DNA from: Tillus elongatus
Lineage: Eukaryota > Arthropoda > Insecta > Coleoptera > Cleridae
Reading direction: 5' to 3'
Assembly: GCA_964006375.1 (NCBI GenBank)
Contig: OZ023265.1
Coordinates: 158,209,618-158,273,617, forward strand
DNA: 64,000 bases
The translations under genes and the position numbers were made by a program. Every line of letters begins with the position of its first letter. The stretch's first letter is position 1. The notes below the pieces were generated by a model. That model was given only the letters and a program-made list of their open reading frames with translations. It made no database searches and had not been told where the DNA came from. Shown piece by piece: positions 23,401 to 38,400 of this stretch.

Positions 23401-26400
23401 CTTTTTTTATGAACAAAATAAATCAATATTACGAACAAAAAACTTACATAATCAAAAACCTGAGTATGCTTAACTCCGTTAAATTTATAACATATAACAT
23501 TTTTGAGAAGAAAATGTGCAAATTTTTCATGAAAAAACTTGACTTTCATGACTGACCGACGAACTTAGCCTCCCGAAAGAATTTTCGAGTGTGATGGAAC
23601 AAACCAGAAGTCTCTAGGTGGCGTAGAAACTTTGCAAACCATGTTGTTCGTATATATAAATTTGAATCGGGCTGCGAAATGAGTTCCAAAAGATCAAATT
23701 CGGGCCCATTAATTTTTTTTTTTGAAAATTCGAAAGTCGCTACCTCTCTAAAAGCGAAGTTTTATTTATGAAAATTTGCTGAAAAAATTAAACAAAGATA
23801 CTGTTTACATGCGCCATATACAAATTCCAAATATTTTGCAACTTTCAACATGATCATAAAGGTTAAAATAGAATAAACACATTCACAGCAGAGCTCTACC
23901 CGGCCAATACCTAAAACGAATTTTGCATTTTATGCGTACAAGGAAGAACATTCCAAGTCAGATGTACATGACATGTTTGAGATAGAAGAAGACGCTATTT
24001 ATATCGGCACATGATGTGACATACGCTGCGTTCATTGGCGGATTTAATTAACATTGGTATCAAAGGTAAGCCGCATTCTTATCAGCTATATTTTCCTAGG
24101 TATGAGAAAACTATTTACGTGAGAAAATTCATATAATATATATGAAATAAAAATAAAAATGCATCTGCTAGTGACGAAATTTTACAAACATAATTTCCAG
24201 GTCTACTGTATGACTTCCATGACATTTGAGTAAAATCACCAATTTCCCTGACATTTCCCTGACATTTTACAGGGTATTTCACATTCCCTGATTTTTCCTG
24301 GTTTTCCAGGTCGCTGGGTACCCTGTACAGTAAAACACCGATTAACCTGACTAATTGGGACCAAAGGCATTCCGGATAGCGAATTTTCCGGATAACCAAT
24401 CATGTGCTTATTTCATACAGAAAAACATGTACAGACACACCCTTTTTTTTGGACCTTTATTGAGCATAGGGCATAGAATACATACCATATTTTAGTCATA
24501 TATGTTAAATGACGAAATTTAACAACAATAAAAATGAAATTTAACAAAAATAACAAGGAAATTTAACGAAAATAATCACAGGTTTTTTTTTCAACAAAAT
24601 TTGACTGCAGGTCTTTTTTCAAAAGTAATTGGGTTGAACTGCCCTCATCCTGTCTTTCATACTACAATAGCACAGTTTGTAATGCTTTGAACACCTCACC
24701 ATGACTTGGTCCTTCCTCATCTTCGTTATCTGAACTTTCATTCTCATCATCCTCTTTACCTTCTTCTAGCACCGTACTCACAATTTCATCATCATTGAAG
24801 ATGTGGAACCCTGCATCACTGTCACTTGCCAACCAAGCTCGCACATCTTCTTGGTCGCAGTCAGTAAAACCAGGAAGCCGGGGGAATAACTCATTTGTAA
24901 TCTCAACCAAATCCTCAGCAATTCCAGTGTCATTCACTTCAACATTCTCCTCATCCTTTATTTCTTCAATCAATTTATTCCATGCTTTTCGAAGATTCAT
25001 TGGTGTCAAGAGTATTCCAAGCATCAGCCGGCATGTAACAACAATCTTTCCAATTAAGTTTCTTCAAAAAAGCTATCACTCCTTCCTCATCTTCAGCCAA
25101 TAGTAGACGACGTAAAATATATTTTTATACATGCGCTTCATCTTCTCTCCCCTTGATCCATAGGTTGTATCGGAGCAGTAACATTGGGGGGCAAATATTT
25201 CAATTCAAAATCTTCATCAATAGCATTTAACAGTCCAACGTCTGGATGGCTGGGGGCATTATCAAGTAAGAGAATCACCTTTCCAGATTTATTCGCATCT
25301 TTCCTGAGTCGCTTCACTTCTGGAATGAAATCATTTCTGTACCATTCATAAAACTCTGAATTCATCCATGTATTGCTTTGTGCTTTATAAACATACCGGA
25401 AGGTTCTTCACATTTTTAAAACACCACAGCTTCTTCGAGTTACCAATCATTAGGAGAGGCAGGCAATGAGTACCACTAGCATTCGCACAAACCATTATTA
25501 TCACTCATTCCTTGCTAACTTTGTACCCAGGAGGTGACCTTTCTCGTTTTGAAGCAAGGGACTTAAATGGTAAAGTCCTACAATTGAAGCCAGTCTCGTC
25601 TGCATTGTAAACATCATCCAGGGTGTAGTCCTTATTCACCAAAAATTCAGCAAAATTATTTTTGAATTTGTCAGCAGCAGCCCCATCACTAGAAATACGT
25701 TCTCCTTGGATATCCAACGAATGAATACCATGACGAGATTGGAAATTTCTTAACCAACCCGTACTTGCCTTGAAATCGGAAGAGCCACCCAATTTTTCAT
25801 TCAACTGAAGTGCTTTTTCACATAACAGAAGTCCAGAAATAGGCTCTGCTTGACTTCTCTTCTGAACGAACCAAACGTAACCAGCTTTCTCTAAATTTTC
25901 ATCTTTCCTAGATTTCATAACTTTTCGTTTCTTTTAGCCTTCTTTACTGTCCAACTCTGGCACAAAATTTAAAATTCTTTCGGCTTTTTGAATAATAAAT
26001 TGTAGATTTTCCAACATCATACATCTTGAGTAAAGATAGAACACTCTCACCTTTATCGAGTCGCTTGATAATCTCAACTTTCTGATTAATTGAGACAACA
26101 TTACGGTTTCTTTTGGTTTGCTTACCGCTACTTCAACATGGAGTAGAAGTCATTTTCACAGCCGCTCATAACATACAGAACACAAAAATTAAAAGAACTG
26201 CAAAGCTTGGATCAATAGGGTTCAATACAGTAGCTGCAGACGACTGACGGACCGATGTGAATTACTAAACACAAAAAAAAAATACAGTAGCTAGAGGCAT
26301 AACACCCAGCGACACGCTCTACAGCCCTACCAGTCTCGACTTTTATCGTTAATTTTGAGAAAAATGAAGCGTGCACGTGTGGCTGGGTTGAAGTCCAGCC

Positions 26401-29400
26401 CGCAAGCCTGGTCTGTTTCACCAACGGATCGGGGCTGGAGGACCAACAATCCTCCGGGGCAGGAATATACATCGAGGGCCTGGAGGAGCACGAGAGCTAT
26501 GCTCTTGGTGCATATACCACGGCATTCGAAACAGAGGTGTACGCTATCCTGTCTGTGGCCAATAGGCAGGATGTAAGGAGGAGTCCCGTGAAATGTGTGT
26601 ACATCTGCTCGGATAGCCAGGCAGTCCTCCGGGCAGTCTGCGCAGCCAGAATCAGGTCTACAGCGGTTCAGGAGGCCCCCAGAGGACTAGCCAGGACAAA
26701 GGAGGTACGACTAGTGTAGGTTCCGGGACTCTGTGGCGTGGCGGGTAATGAGGTGGCGAATAATCTCGCAAGGCCGTTCTGTGGCCCGGAGCCGGCAATA
26801 GGTATAAGGAGGAAGACAGTCTCTGTCGCCTTAGACAGGTGGACCGAGGAAGTAATGAAAAGGCACTGGGGGTCGGTTGGTGGCTGCAGGCAGGCAAGGG
26901 ACTTCGTGGGAGGGCCGGACAGAGATAAAGCTGTCTGGCTACTCGGAAGGAGTCGACCTACGTTTCGCCGCATTCTTGGGGTGCTCACAGGCCACTACGC
27001 CCTTTGAAGACACCTCACATTGATAGGCATTGAGAGGGATCCCATTTGCCAGGAGTGCGGCGAAGATGAGGAAACGTCCTACCACTACCTGTGCGAATGC
27101 GAGGCTTTTGGGAGTCTTCGAGCAGAATTGTTCGGATCGAGGACTCTGCAGAGGAATCAGGTAAGTACCGTCCAATTGAAGACCGTCACGGCCTTCATCT
27201 CGAGGTCGAGGCGGTTTGGCGACGGAACCAAGGAGGAGCAGAGCACAGTTACTGGGGTAGGCAAAAAAGGCCCATGGCGGCCTACTTGCTTGGCGTTGGC
27301 CTCCCCAGCGTTGCTACTACTGCTACTACTAATTGTAACTAATAAAAATAATAATCAATAAAGGTAAAGGCGGCCTACTTGCTTGGCGTTGGCCTCCCCA
27401 CCGTTGCTACTACTGCTACTACTAATTGTAACTAATAAAAATAATAATCAATAAAGGTAAAGAAACAAAAATTAAAATTAAGAATTTAAAATACAAGAAA
27501 TTAATAATTTTAACTTAAGTATTAACTTACCTAGTGGCAAAAGTATGGCCATTGGAATCCTTAATGTGTACAATATCGAACGATCCAGGATGACGTTCTC
27601 GGTTAACCACGGTACCAACACGACCCAAATTCCTACCACCTGTAATCATGCACAAGTTACCAGACTCAAATTTAATAAAATCTAAAATTTTAGATGTGGC
27701 GATCTCCAACTGAATGGTGTCATTGACTTTGATCATTGGATCAGGATAACGGATGGTCCTGCCATCGTGAGTCACCAAGAATGGGATTCCCTTGGGACCT
27801 GTCTGAACTCTCTTTACTTTGCAGAGTTTGTACTGAAAAATACAAAAGATTACTTACTAGGTGTTAACAAAAAGAAAGCATTTAAAACAAAATAAATTCA
27901 TTAATCAGTTGAGTAAGAATTATTTCATGGACTATCAAACTTTCATTGGGGAAAACATAAATGTTCTCTACCCAATGGTGTGCCTTTGTTATATTCTCAT
28001 CACTTTGGACAGAAAGTCCTATAGTTTTCGTACTTTTTTAGATACAAATAAAAATCATTTCATTGAAAAGCCTACATAAGTACACTCGAAGAGGCCAGAT
28101 TTACCACAACACATTTGCAAAGAACTGACGATCTTGTCACAAAGTTAGCATCATAGGCGATGACGCTAACTTTGTGACAAGATCGTCAGGTCTTTGCAAA
28201 TGTGTTGTAGTAAATTGAGTCTCTTAGAGTGTACTTATCAGTGCTCATCACATGTTGCAAAGTGTAAGTCAAACATAAAAAAGTCTGGACGCAGCAAGTG
28301 TGTTATGTAAGTGAATTTTCATTAAAATGTTTCTAATACCAAACATGTCTCTAATGCAAGCAGGCATCAATCTGTTTACAGGTATAACTCATAGGGTAGA
28401 AACAATATACCATATTTTATCAAAAACTTATTGTTTGAAAATGTACAAAAATTTCAGGAAAATAAACTTTAAATGTTTGCTGGAAAACTGGTTTCCTAGC
28501 CAACACACCTTACGTCCATACCAAATTGAGTTATTGAAATTTGAAGCATTTAATGAAAATTCGCTACCAAAAAGCACTTACTGCGTCTCGATTTTTTTCT
28601 TACAAACATGCATCATATTTCGATAAAAAATCCAATAAGGGTGTTCGAAAAAAAATTGTGGGTATCACCGACAAGTCATGGGCCAGCCTGTGATTATCAA
28701 AATAATTTTATAAGATGGAGCTCCACCCTATAATTAACATATACAACTTTTTCTCGTATCTCATATAATATTATATCGTATAACAATTCTATTGAGCTAT
28801 ACCGTAGAAATGCGTCACCCTGTACAGATATAGACAGATAAAAACTGAAACCAAACCCGGATATGGATTTTGGGGCACCTAGTTTGCGCTCATTTGAAGA
28901 TTTTTAAAATTCAAAAGTCGCGGAGACCGCTAACGAATTTTGACGTTTCAAATGGCGACTTTGACGTTTTGAGGAAAACCGCGTTTTTTTTTCTTTGCCC
29001 ATAACTTGTTTATCTTTAAACTTAGACTTAAATTTTGGTACATGGTTCACTCTTTATAATACAAACACGCGTACCAAATCTGGTTGCCCTTACTTTGTTA
29101 TATCAATTTTTGCCGAATGAAAACACAAAATTTTCCGGGAAAACCTGGACCGATTTTCCTGACAAACGAACTTATCAAAGCCACTTGCAAAAGGAAGGTA
29201 CTCAAAAGATTTTATCAAAATCGGCCCAAAAGTGAAAGTGACCCTGGATATGGGCAGTATGAGGGCCTAGTTAGTCCTCATTTATGAGGGCCTAGTTATT
29301 GCTCATTTGAAGAAATTTTTCTCAGAATTCAAAAGTCGGGATCTCGTCTGTGAATTTTTTTAAAGAAAATTGACTAAAAAGTCTTATGTATCCTAATTTG

Positions 29401-32400
29401 TTAGGAGAGTTCTTATTGGCCTGGTATACAGTGGCTTTTGGCTCATGAGACACATAAAAGATCAGTCTAGTACAATGGTTTCCAACCAGTAGGTCGCCCA
29501 TGTTGATATTTCTTTGAATAGTTCATTTAGGTCATTTGATGTTTGTAGAGCACCGAAGATGTATAATTTCAGAAAGGCTTATTACGTTGCATTGTATGAT
29601 GCATTGCTCGGGGTTGATTGGTCTTTCCTGTATGACTGTCTTGACTGCAATGAAGCATGTGATAAGTTTTATGACACACTGTATGGGGTGTTTGATGCAT
29701 GCGTGCCTGTCTATAGGAATTGTAAATATAACTACCCTGTGTGGTCTAATGAGCAGATTAGAGCCAATATTAAACTGAAACATGAGCATTGGTTAAAGTA
29801 TAAAAGGTGTGGTTCAGACTATCATTTGCAAAGGTTTAGGGAATTGAGAATTTTGGTGAAGCGTCAGATTGACAATGCATATAGGAGTATCTGTGTGACA
29901 CTCAGCAGTCGATCACTGACTGTCCTAAGAATTTCTGGTCATATGTAAATGATTAAAAAAAATGCACAAGAATACCTGGTCAAATGTATTATAACGGGGA
30001 TGCGCTAACTGGTTCACAACAAATAGTTGATGCGTTTGCTGCATTCTGTGGTAGTGTTTATACACCATCCGGCAGAATTGACTTACAGAATAATGCGTCT
30101 GACTCAAAGCCTAATCAGTATTACGTCCACCTATCTAGAATTACGGAGGAAGAGATATGGAGAGCTATAACAAAAATTAAGCAGTAAAATGACGTCTGGC
30201 CCAGATCAGATTCCGTCTTTCCTTGTAGAAGACTGCGCTGCTGTTTTAGTTGTTCCACTTTGCTACATATTTAATTTGTTTGAACACTGGTCGGTTTCCT
30301 GCGATCTGGAAGTTGGCACGTATATGCCCCATATTTAAGACTGGTGATGTATCTTTGGTCATCAACTATCGTCAGATAGCTCTACTCTGAATTTTTGCCA
30401 AGATCTTCCAGGTTGGTCCTATACGAGGGTATCTACAACTCTGTGAAAACACTGATATCACCCTGTCAACATGGATTTGTGAGGGATAAGTCAACTGTCA
30501 CAAACTTGGCCGTTTTCACTCAGTGGGCATTGATGCTGGGGGTCAGATTGATGTTGTCTACACAGATTTTGTGAAGGCTTTTGACAGTGTCGATCACTCT
30601 GTCTTTTTAAGGAAGCTTGCACCGTATGGATTCAGCGATAGCATGTTACGTCTTTTTGGGGATTATTTAGTGATCGTGTTCAATTTGTTAGCTATGGCGT
30701 GTTCAGGTCCTCTGAGCTCATTGCTACTTCAGGTGTTCCTCAGCGCTCTAATCTGGGGCCGCTATTGTTCCTATTATTTATCAATGATTTGGACAGTAGT
30801 TTAAGTGTGTTGAGACTTTTCTATGCAGATGACTTGAAGCTGCTTATGAGAGTGACGTCGCCGGATGATTGCGTTAGACTGCAGGAAGATCTAGACTTGC
30901 TCTATGAGTGGTGCTTACAGTATGGATTGGAACTAAATTTGAGTAAATGTAATGTAGTCATGACTTTCACACATAAAGCTTTCCCTGTTCAGTTTGAGTA
31001 TACTGTGGGTCGGTTGGTGGTCGATCATGTGGAGACTGTGAAGGGCTTGGGGGTCCACTCTGATAAGAAACTGTCATTTGACATTCACATCAATACCATA
31101 GTAAACGAGTGTAACAAGTTTTTGGGATATATAGTGCGGAACTGTGAGTCGTTTACATGTTTTGGTACTCTCAAAGCTTTGTACTGTGCTTTTGTTATTT
31201 CCAAGTTACGATATGCTTCTCTTGTCTGGGGCCCATATTATGGTGTGCATATAAGCTCACTCGTATCTGTCCAGAGAAGGTTCCTAAAATATATGTGGTT
31301 TAAAGAAACTGGGCATTATCCGGAGAGGGGGTTCGATCATTCTGTTTTGCTTGAGCACTTTGAATTCGTCAGTTTGTGTAAGCTAAGAAGAGTTGACTCA
31401 ATCAAGTTTTATATAAACTGATACACAATGTCATTGATTGTCAGGAATTATTGGGGCAGATAAATTTCCATGTTCCCAGGATGAGTGAACAGCATAATAG
31501 GTCATTTTATAATAATCAGGCTAGGACTGTTATTATGTTAAGATCTCCAATATACGTAATGTGTGAAACTTTCAATATCAATTGTTCACATAGTGATATA
31601 TTTAGCGACAGTTTGTGTACATTGTTGCATAAAGCTATTGAAATGTTATAGTTTTAGGTTTGTTTTTGGATTAATATTTTATTGTTAATTTACTCGCTAA
31701 TTAGTTTGTAAGTGTCCTGTAATTGGTCCTGTACTTGGTCTGTTGGACACGATAAAATTATTATTATTATTATATTGTGTTGTTTAATTAACTATATAAG
31801 TCCCATATCGTATATTATGTAGTACATATAGATTTGATCTTACCATTTTTATAGCATACATATGTAATTTTTCTCGATTACAAGGTACTCCTTTTCAAAA
31901 AAGTTGGGGACAAGGTGTCGGGGCAGTACTCTATAATCCGACAAATTTGATCATCTGAGGCTGCCTTGCATAACATTGGTCGGATTACTGCAGGTCAACT
32001 GTATATCTGTATCCAGCACCTGCTAAAACATTTGACTACTTTTTTCTGCAAGGACAGTATTTTTTAGAGTGTGGGCGAAAGTCCCCATACCAAAATTCAA
32101 TAAGAAAGCAAACTATGAAAATGCACGTAGTTATGTCATGACTGCAGATTCGACACTACAACATTCAAGACTTATTTTGTAAGTAAATAGTTCTTAACAA
32201 TTTCGTAAAAACTATATGGTTTCGGAACAAGAAATTTTTCTTGTGGTTTCTGCATCCAGGGGGGCTCCTAGGCATGTCTGAAAAAAAAATTAAAAACGTT
32301 CGGGAGGTAATCTGCAAATTTACCAGTATCTTAATCATTTCTTTGTTTAGTTTGAGTATGTTTTCAGTTACTAGTTATCCACCTCACTTAAAGAGTTCCC

Positions 32401-35400
32401 TGTCCTTTGGTGTCCACTTCAGCCGATATTCAGAAGAGGTCAATAAGTCTCCTTCTAAGATGTTCAGGTGTCGTTTATAAATATTATAAACAAAATGGGA
32501 CCTAATATTGAGCCTTGTGGCACTCTTGACATTATAGGTGTACACTCTGATGAGGCAAATTTTGTAGCCAACTTTTGCTTTCTGTTAGTTAAATAAGACA
32601 TCAGCAAATGCAATGGCACACCTCACACAGTAACATTATGTTGTGTGATATACCATCAAATGCTTTACTGAAATCACTTTGTTATTTTATGTGCATTTCC
32701 ATTGTCGATACTAGGTCAAACTTTATTAATCAACTGTAACATGCCGCGTGTATTTAATAAGCCTGACATGTCACACAAGTTAACGCCGTTCACTTTTAAG
32801 CTTCTGAATCAACCCCTTTTGTGACGTCAGAGTCCAAGTCCCTTCAGTGACGTCAAACTCGGCGGTCGGTTACTCTACCGCACCTCAATTCAGTGGAACA
32901 CACCTGCAGCCGAGCTAGCTCTGTGACATGTCTAAGATAAGAGAATCTTTATAAAGGCTTACAACACGTACCAGGCTCTCTTCTGTTTAAAATCGACCAA
33001 GAGATGATATCTTACAGTTAAATGTTAGTCGGAAAACAGCATGCCTAAATGGGTAAGTCTTATATTTAAATACAGACTTATTTACAATAATTGCTCGTAC
33101 ATTTCTTTGCTTGATAATAATAGTAGATTGCTTATTAGTGTATGTATACGGGATCCACTTTCAATGATTATTTTCTTCATCATAAAACTTTGTACTGTTA
33201 AACGGTGGCTTGTGGTAGCGTTAGTTCGGTAATTAACTGCTATTATGCTGTTTTAAATGCATTTTAAAAGAAGTCATTTAAGAATTTGTTTCATATACAT
33301 TAGTTTATTTCCAATTATTAACCCGGATAAATTTTGTAAGTAAATGCAACATGCTACCAGCCGCCTTATGTAAATCATTAAGCCCTGAACCATTACTCAT
33401 ACACATGGAATTTTATAGCACCCTGTTAGGAAGCGGCGTGCAACAACACCTCTCTAAATAAATGAAACCGTTAGGAAGCGGCCTGCAACAACACCTCCCT
33501 AAATAAATGAAACCGTTAGGAAGCGGCCTGCAGCAACACCTCTCTTAATAAATGAAACCGTTAGGAAGCGGCCTGCAACAACACCTCTCTAAATAAATGA
33601 AACCGCTAGGGAGGAGCCCCCTCAACAACAGCGCTAGGGAGGAGCCCCCTCAACACCGCTAGGGAAGAGCCCCCTCAACAACACCGCTAGGGAAGAGCCC
33701 CCTCAACAACACTGCTTGGGAGCAGCCCTGTGATCACCACCCATAAATGAGACCGCTAGGGAGGAGCCCCTTCAATGATATCTTAAACAACACCTGTATA
33801 GATGCAGCCCTCGAGTCGCCCTATAATCACCACTCCGGAAGCAGAAATCTAAAGCTGGAAGTTAAGTACATTATTTATCTGTGGTTTTCTTTTTAAAGTA
33901 GTGTATGCTCCACAACTCATTTTTACAGTGCTATATGCCATGTCAAAGTAATCGATTCATTTTTTTTTAATCAAATTTGCTTGATTCAATTTGCTGCATT
34001 GTATAGATTCAATAACTTTTTAAATAAACTGATTTTACTCATAACACCTGACTTTTATTGGTACATCTTTAAACCTTCCAACTGCAAGTGCCTAAACCCA
34101 AGCCCTGAGATAATTTGTATTATTTAATATATGTTATATTATAAATTTTTCGTTATACTGGCTCCACAACGTGGGGCTTAGTAATATTTTTTCGTTACAA
34201 GTTGTTATAGAAGAATTATTAGTCCAGAAACCTTGTAGTTGGGTCACACAGTATGTTGATTCAATGGAGATATTCTATTAAAACAATCTCTTATGATAAA
34301 AAACTTGAAATTTTCTGTTTTTGTATAACCTGACATGAACTTCGAAAACAGTCAACTAGCGTTGCAATTTAAAAAAATATATAGATTTATTTAGGACACA
34401 CTGTATATTAAAAAAAAAAAGAAACTGCAACTTGAAATGATCATTCATGTAATTTTTTTTAAAGTAGCTGCATTTGATTAATATTTTTATTTCAAGTTCT
34501 AAACTTGCACTGTATATTCTACTAACAAACTAAAATCAAAACATTTTAAAGTACTCACTTTTGCTTCTTCAGCAGTAATACGATGGATGGTAAATCTGCC
34601 TTTCACGTCATATATCAAACGGAAAAATTCTCCTGTCTTTTCAATAGTAATGACATCTGTAATTTAAAGAAAACATAAAGACTTTATTATATATAAAGAT
34701 TTTATTGTTTTTGAACGTCAAAACATCCAGAGATCACATATTTCTCATTAAATTGAAAAAAATGCTTTAGCTTTCAGACAAATTTTATTAAATTCCCTGG
34801 GGAGTTAAACCTTTTATTCAAGTTAATAATAATAGTAATACATTCATTGGTAAAAATTATACAATACATCATATACAAGAAGTCAACAGTTTTGCTGTAT
34901 ACTAATTTTTACTTTAAAACCCCAAACTGTTAGATAATCATATTCCAAAATTAACAACTTCATTTTGACATATACACTAAACATATGTATCTCAATTTAT
35001 CCCAATTTGTAGTTTCCTCATGTGAAATATAAAATATTTTAGCCCGAAAAAGGTTAAATGGCCACAGGACCACTTACCAAAGATTAATTCAAGATGAAGG
35101 CAGACATCATTTTATTTCCTAATTGAATCATAATTGCTAAATACAGTTGTATATATCTTCTGTGGCTTCATAATTCTTTTCTGTAACCAGCTTTGCCATT
35201 TTATCAAATCGTCAAGACAGGATGCTGCAAGGTGGTGGCGAAAAAAGTAATTATTAATTATTTTTTTTTTTAATAACACACCACGAGGGCTTACAGCCTA
35301 AATACTATCGTACCCTGGGTGTTGACAAGGGGGAAAGAGGCAACTTGTTAATTCTGGACTTGAAGGTTTGGAGGTTCGGAGGAGAACGAAAAACATGTGC

Positions 35401-38400
35401 CGGCAAGGAATTCCACAACTTGGAAGTCCTCAAGACAAAAGAGCGGGCATAACAAGATGTTCTATGTCTGATGACCTGGACAGTAAAAGGGTGCATTCGC
35501 TCTGTTCCCCTGGTAGATCTGTTGGGGGCAGCAGGTGGAGGAACTATGGAGGAAAGCTCCCCTGAGCAGTGCCCGTGGAGATATCTATAAAAGAGAGAAG
35601 TCACCAACTGCACGTCAGTGGGCAAGGGATGGCAGCCTTTGGGTGAGGGTAGGGTCACCGATGAGATGTATAGCTCCTCTTTTGAATGGAGTCCAGGATA
35701 GCGAGTGTAGAAACGGCAGCTGCACCCCAGATATGGGAGCAGTATTCGAGGTTTGGCCTTATTTGTGAAGTATATAAGGTATAGAGATTAGCTGGCGAAA
35801 AGTATTTGCAAGCCCGGAAGAGGAAACCTAATTGCTTAGCAGCCGCTTCTGCAATTGATGTGACATGTTGGTGCCAATTAAGATTGCGATCCACAAAAAT
35901 GCCAGAAAAGGACTCATTACTTTGAATAACTTGGTTGTTCATTGTGATGGGTCTAGGGCAGGTGTATCTCTTATGAGAAAGAAAGCAAGACTGAGATTTG
36001 TTGGGGTTGAATTGTACAAGATTTCTACTTCCCCCGTCTAATATTTTTTGGAGATCCACGGAGACAGAACCCTCCATGAGTCTGCGATCCTCATCTAATT
36101 GGGCTAAAGAGACAGGCTTAGAATATTGTATATTTGAGTGGAGGGTGCTGTCGACAGTGTAACTGTGAACTAGGTTGGATGTGCTAGAGAGGAGGTCATT
36201 GATGTGGAGAAGAAACAAAGTAGGGGTTAAAGCTGAACCTTGAGGAACTCCTGCATTAATTGGATACAGTTTAGAGGAATGGCCATCCACAACAACAGAA
36301 ATGCTCCTGTTGAGAGGAAATTTGCTGTCCAGGTACAAAGTTTTTTAAGCAGCGCTGCGTACCAGACCTGGTCGAATGCTTGGGATATGTCTAGAGCAAC
36401 AATCTGAGATTCACCGTGTAGTTCCATAGACCTGTTCCAAGAATGGATTATAAAGGAAAGGAGGTTGGCAGTCGATCTGCGCTGACAGAATCCATACTGC
36501 CTGTCGTGGATTAGACTGTGTTTTTCAAGAAATTTTAGTAATTTGTTGTTTATATAGTTTTCCATCACTTTAGAGACGACTGAAAGGAGATGAATAGCCC
36601 TGTAGTTGCTAGGAAGCGCTTTGGATTCTTTCTTGGGGATGGGTTGTACTCGAGCACTTTTCCAGTTACTAGGGAATATGCCTTTATTGTAAGATATCTG
36701 AAACAGGCGAGTCAGGACAGGAGCAAGTTCTGGTGCGCAATTTTTGAGTACAAATTAAGCAAGAGAAGTCCACAGCTCTATTTACTATTGAACAGTTTTA
36801 CCAGGTAAGGGCAACAACAATTAATGGACAAATTACTTTTAATAATAAATCTTTCAATGTGTTTTAATATGTTACACATAATTTTCACCTTTTTTTTTGT
36901 TCTTTTATAATCTCGGAAAACAATAGCATCTTAATAAGTAAATTAATTTTGACCAAAAATAATTAAAGACTGTCCAAAAAAAAAAGGTATTAACACTACT
37001 AAATTTTGAAGAATTAACACCAATTAATAATGCAGTCGATATAAATGAACATATTAATTATATCTTGCATAAAATACATAATTTTATTCCTAATAGTTGT
37101 ATAAAATGGAAAATTTCAATAATCTGGTGTACTGAAAAGTATTATAGTAAATAATGGTCTGGTGTGAGATGAATACAAAGAAAGCGAATTATGTTATGTA
37201 GCAAAATTTTAATCCAGATTGAGAAAAGAGTATCTAAATATTTTATAAATAAATATTAGGTACTGTAAAAGGCATTTGACTTCTTCATATGAGACACATT
37301 GTATAATTTTAATCAGAAAAGGATATTTATATATTAAACTGTCCTCTAGTTGGGTAATACTACTATAGCAGTATTTGCTATAGCAGTGACCTAAACGTAG
37401 AACCTTAATATAGGCTTCTTTTTGACTACAGTTGCCAATGTTTACGACAACTACAGCTTCGATTGAGCCAGTTATGAAAAAATTTAAAGGTCTAAAGGTG
37501 AATTAACATGATGCCAGTAACTGAGATCAGTTACTAAAATCAAACTTTCGACTACATACTAGACTTTAGATTTAGTACTAAAATCCAACTACCAACTCAT
37601 CTTTAGTAAATTTTTTTTCAACAACACATCACGAGTGCTTAGAGCCTAAATAATATCGGACCGTGGGTGTCGACAGAGAGGAAAGAGGCAACTTGTTAAT
37701 TCTGGACTTGAAGGATTGGAGGTTCAGAGAAGCAAAAACATGTGCAGGAAAGGAATTCCACAACTTGGAAGTCCTCGGGACAAAAGAGCGGGCATAACAA
37801 GAGGTTGTCTGGTGACCTGGACAATAAAAGGGTGCAATCGCTCTGTTCCCCTGGTAGATCTATTGCGGGCAGCAGGTGGAGGAACTATGGAAGAAAGCTC
37901 CTCTGAGCAATGCCCATGCAGATATCTATAACAGAGAGAGAGAGAGAGAGAGAGAGGGAAAGGTCACCAACTGCACGTCTGTTATTTGTTGATTATATAC
38001 GGTATAGAGATTAGCTGGTGAAAAGTATTTGTGAGCCTGGAAGAGGAAACCTAATTTCTTAGCAGCCGCTTCTGCAATTGATGTGACATGTTGGTGCCAA
38101 TTGAGATTTAAATCGACAGAAATGCCAACAAGTGAAAAGGACTCATTACTTTAAATAACTAAGTTGTTCATTGTGATGGGTATAGGGCTGGTGTATCTCT
38201 TATCAGATAGAGAGCAAGACTGAGATTTGTTGGGGTTGAATGGTACAAGATTTCTACTTCCCCAGTCTAATATTTTTTGGAGATCCACAGAGACAGAACC
38301 CTCCATGACTCTGCGATCCTCATCCAATTGGGCTAAAGAGGCAGGCTTAGAATATTGTATATTTTAGTGGAGGGTGCTGTCGTCCACATAACTGTGAATG

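Noticed and set aside
27055..27080. Hammerhead-like words GAAGATGAGGAAACGTC
   Set aside because: They lie in LINE-C coding sequence, lack CTGANGA and cannot form stem II.
33425..33713. A CRISPR-like array
   Set aside because: Units are contiguous with no unique spacers, in a eukaryotic genome; this is a minisatellite.
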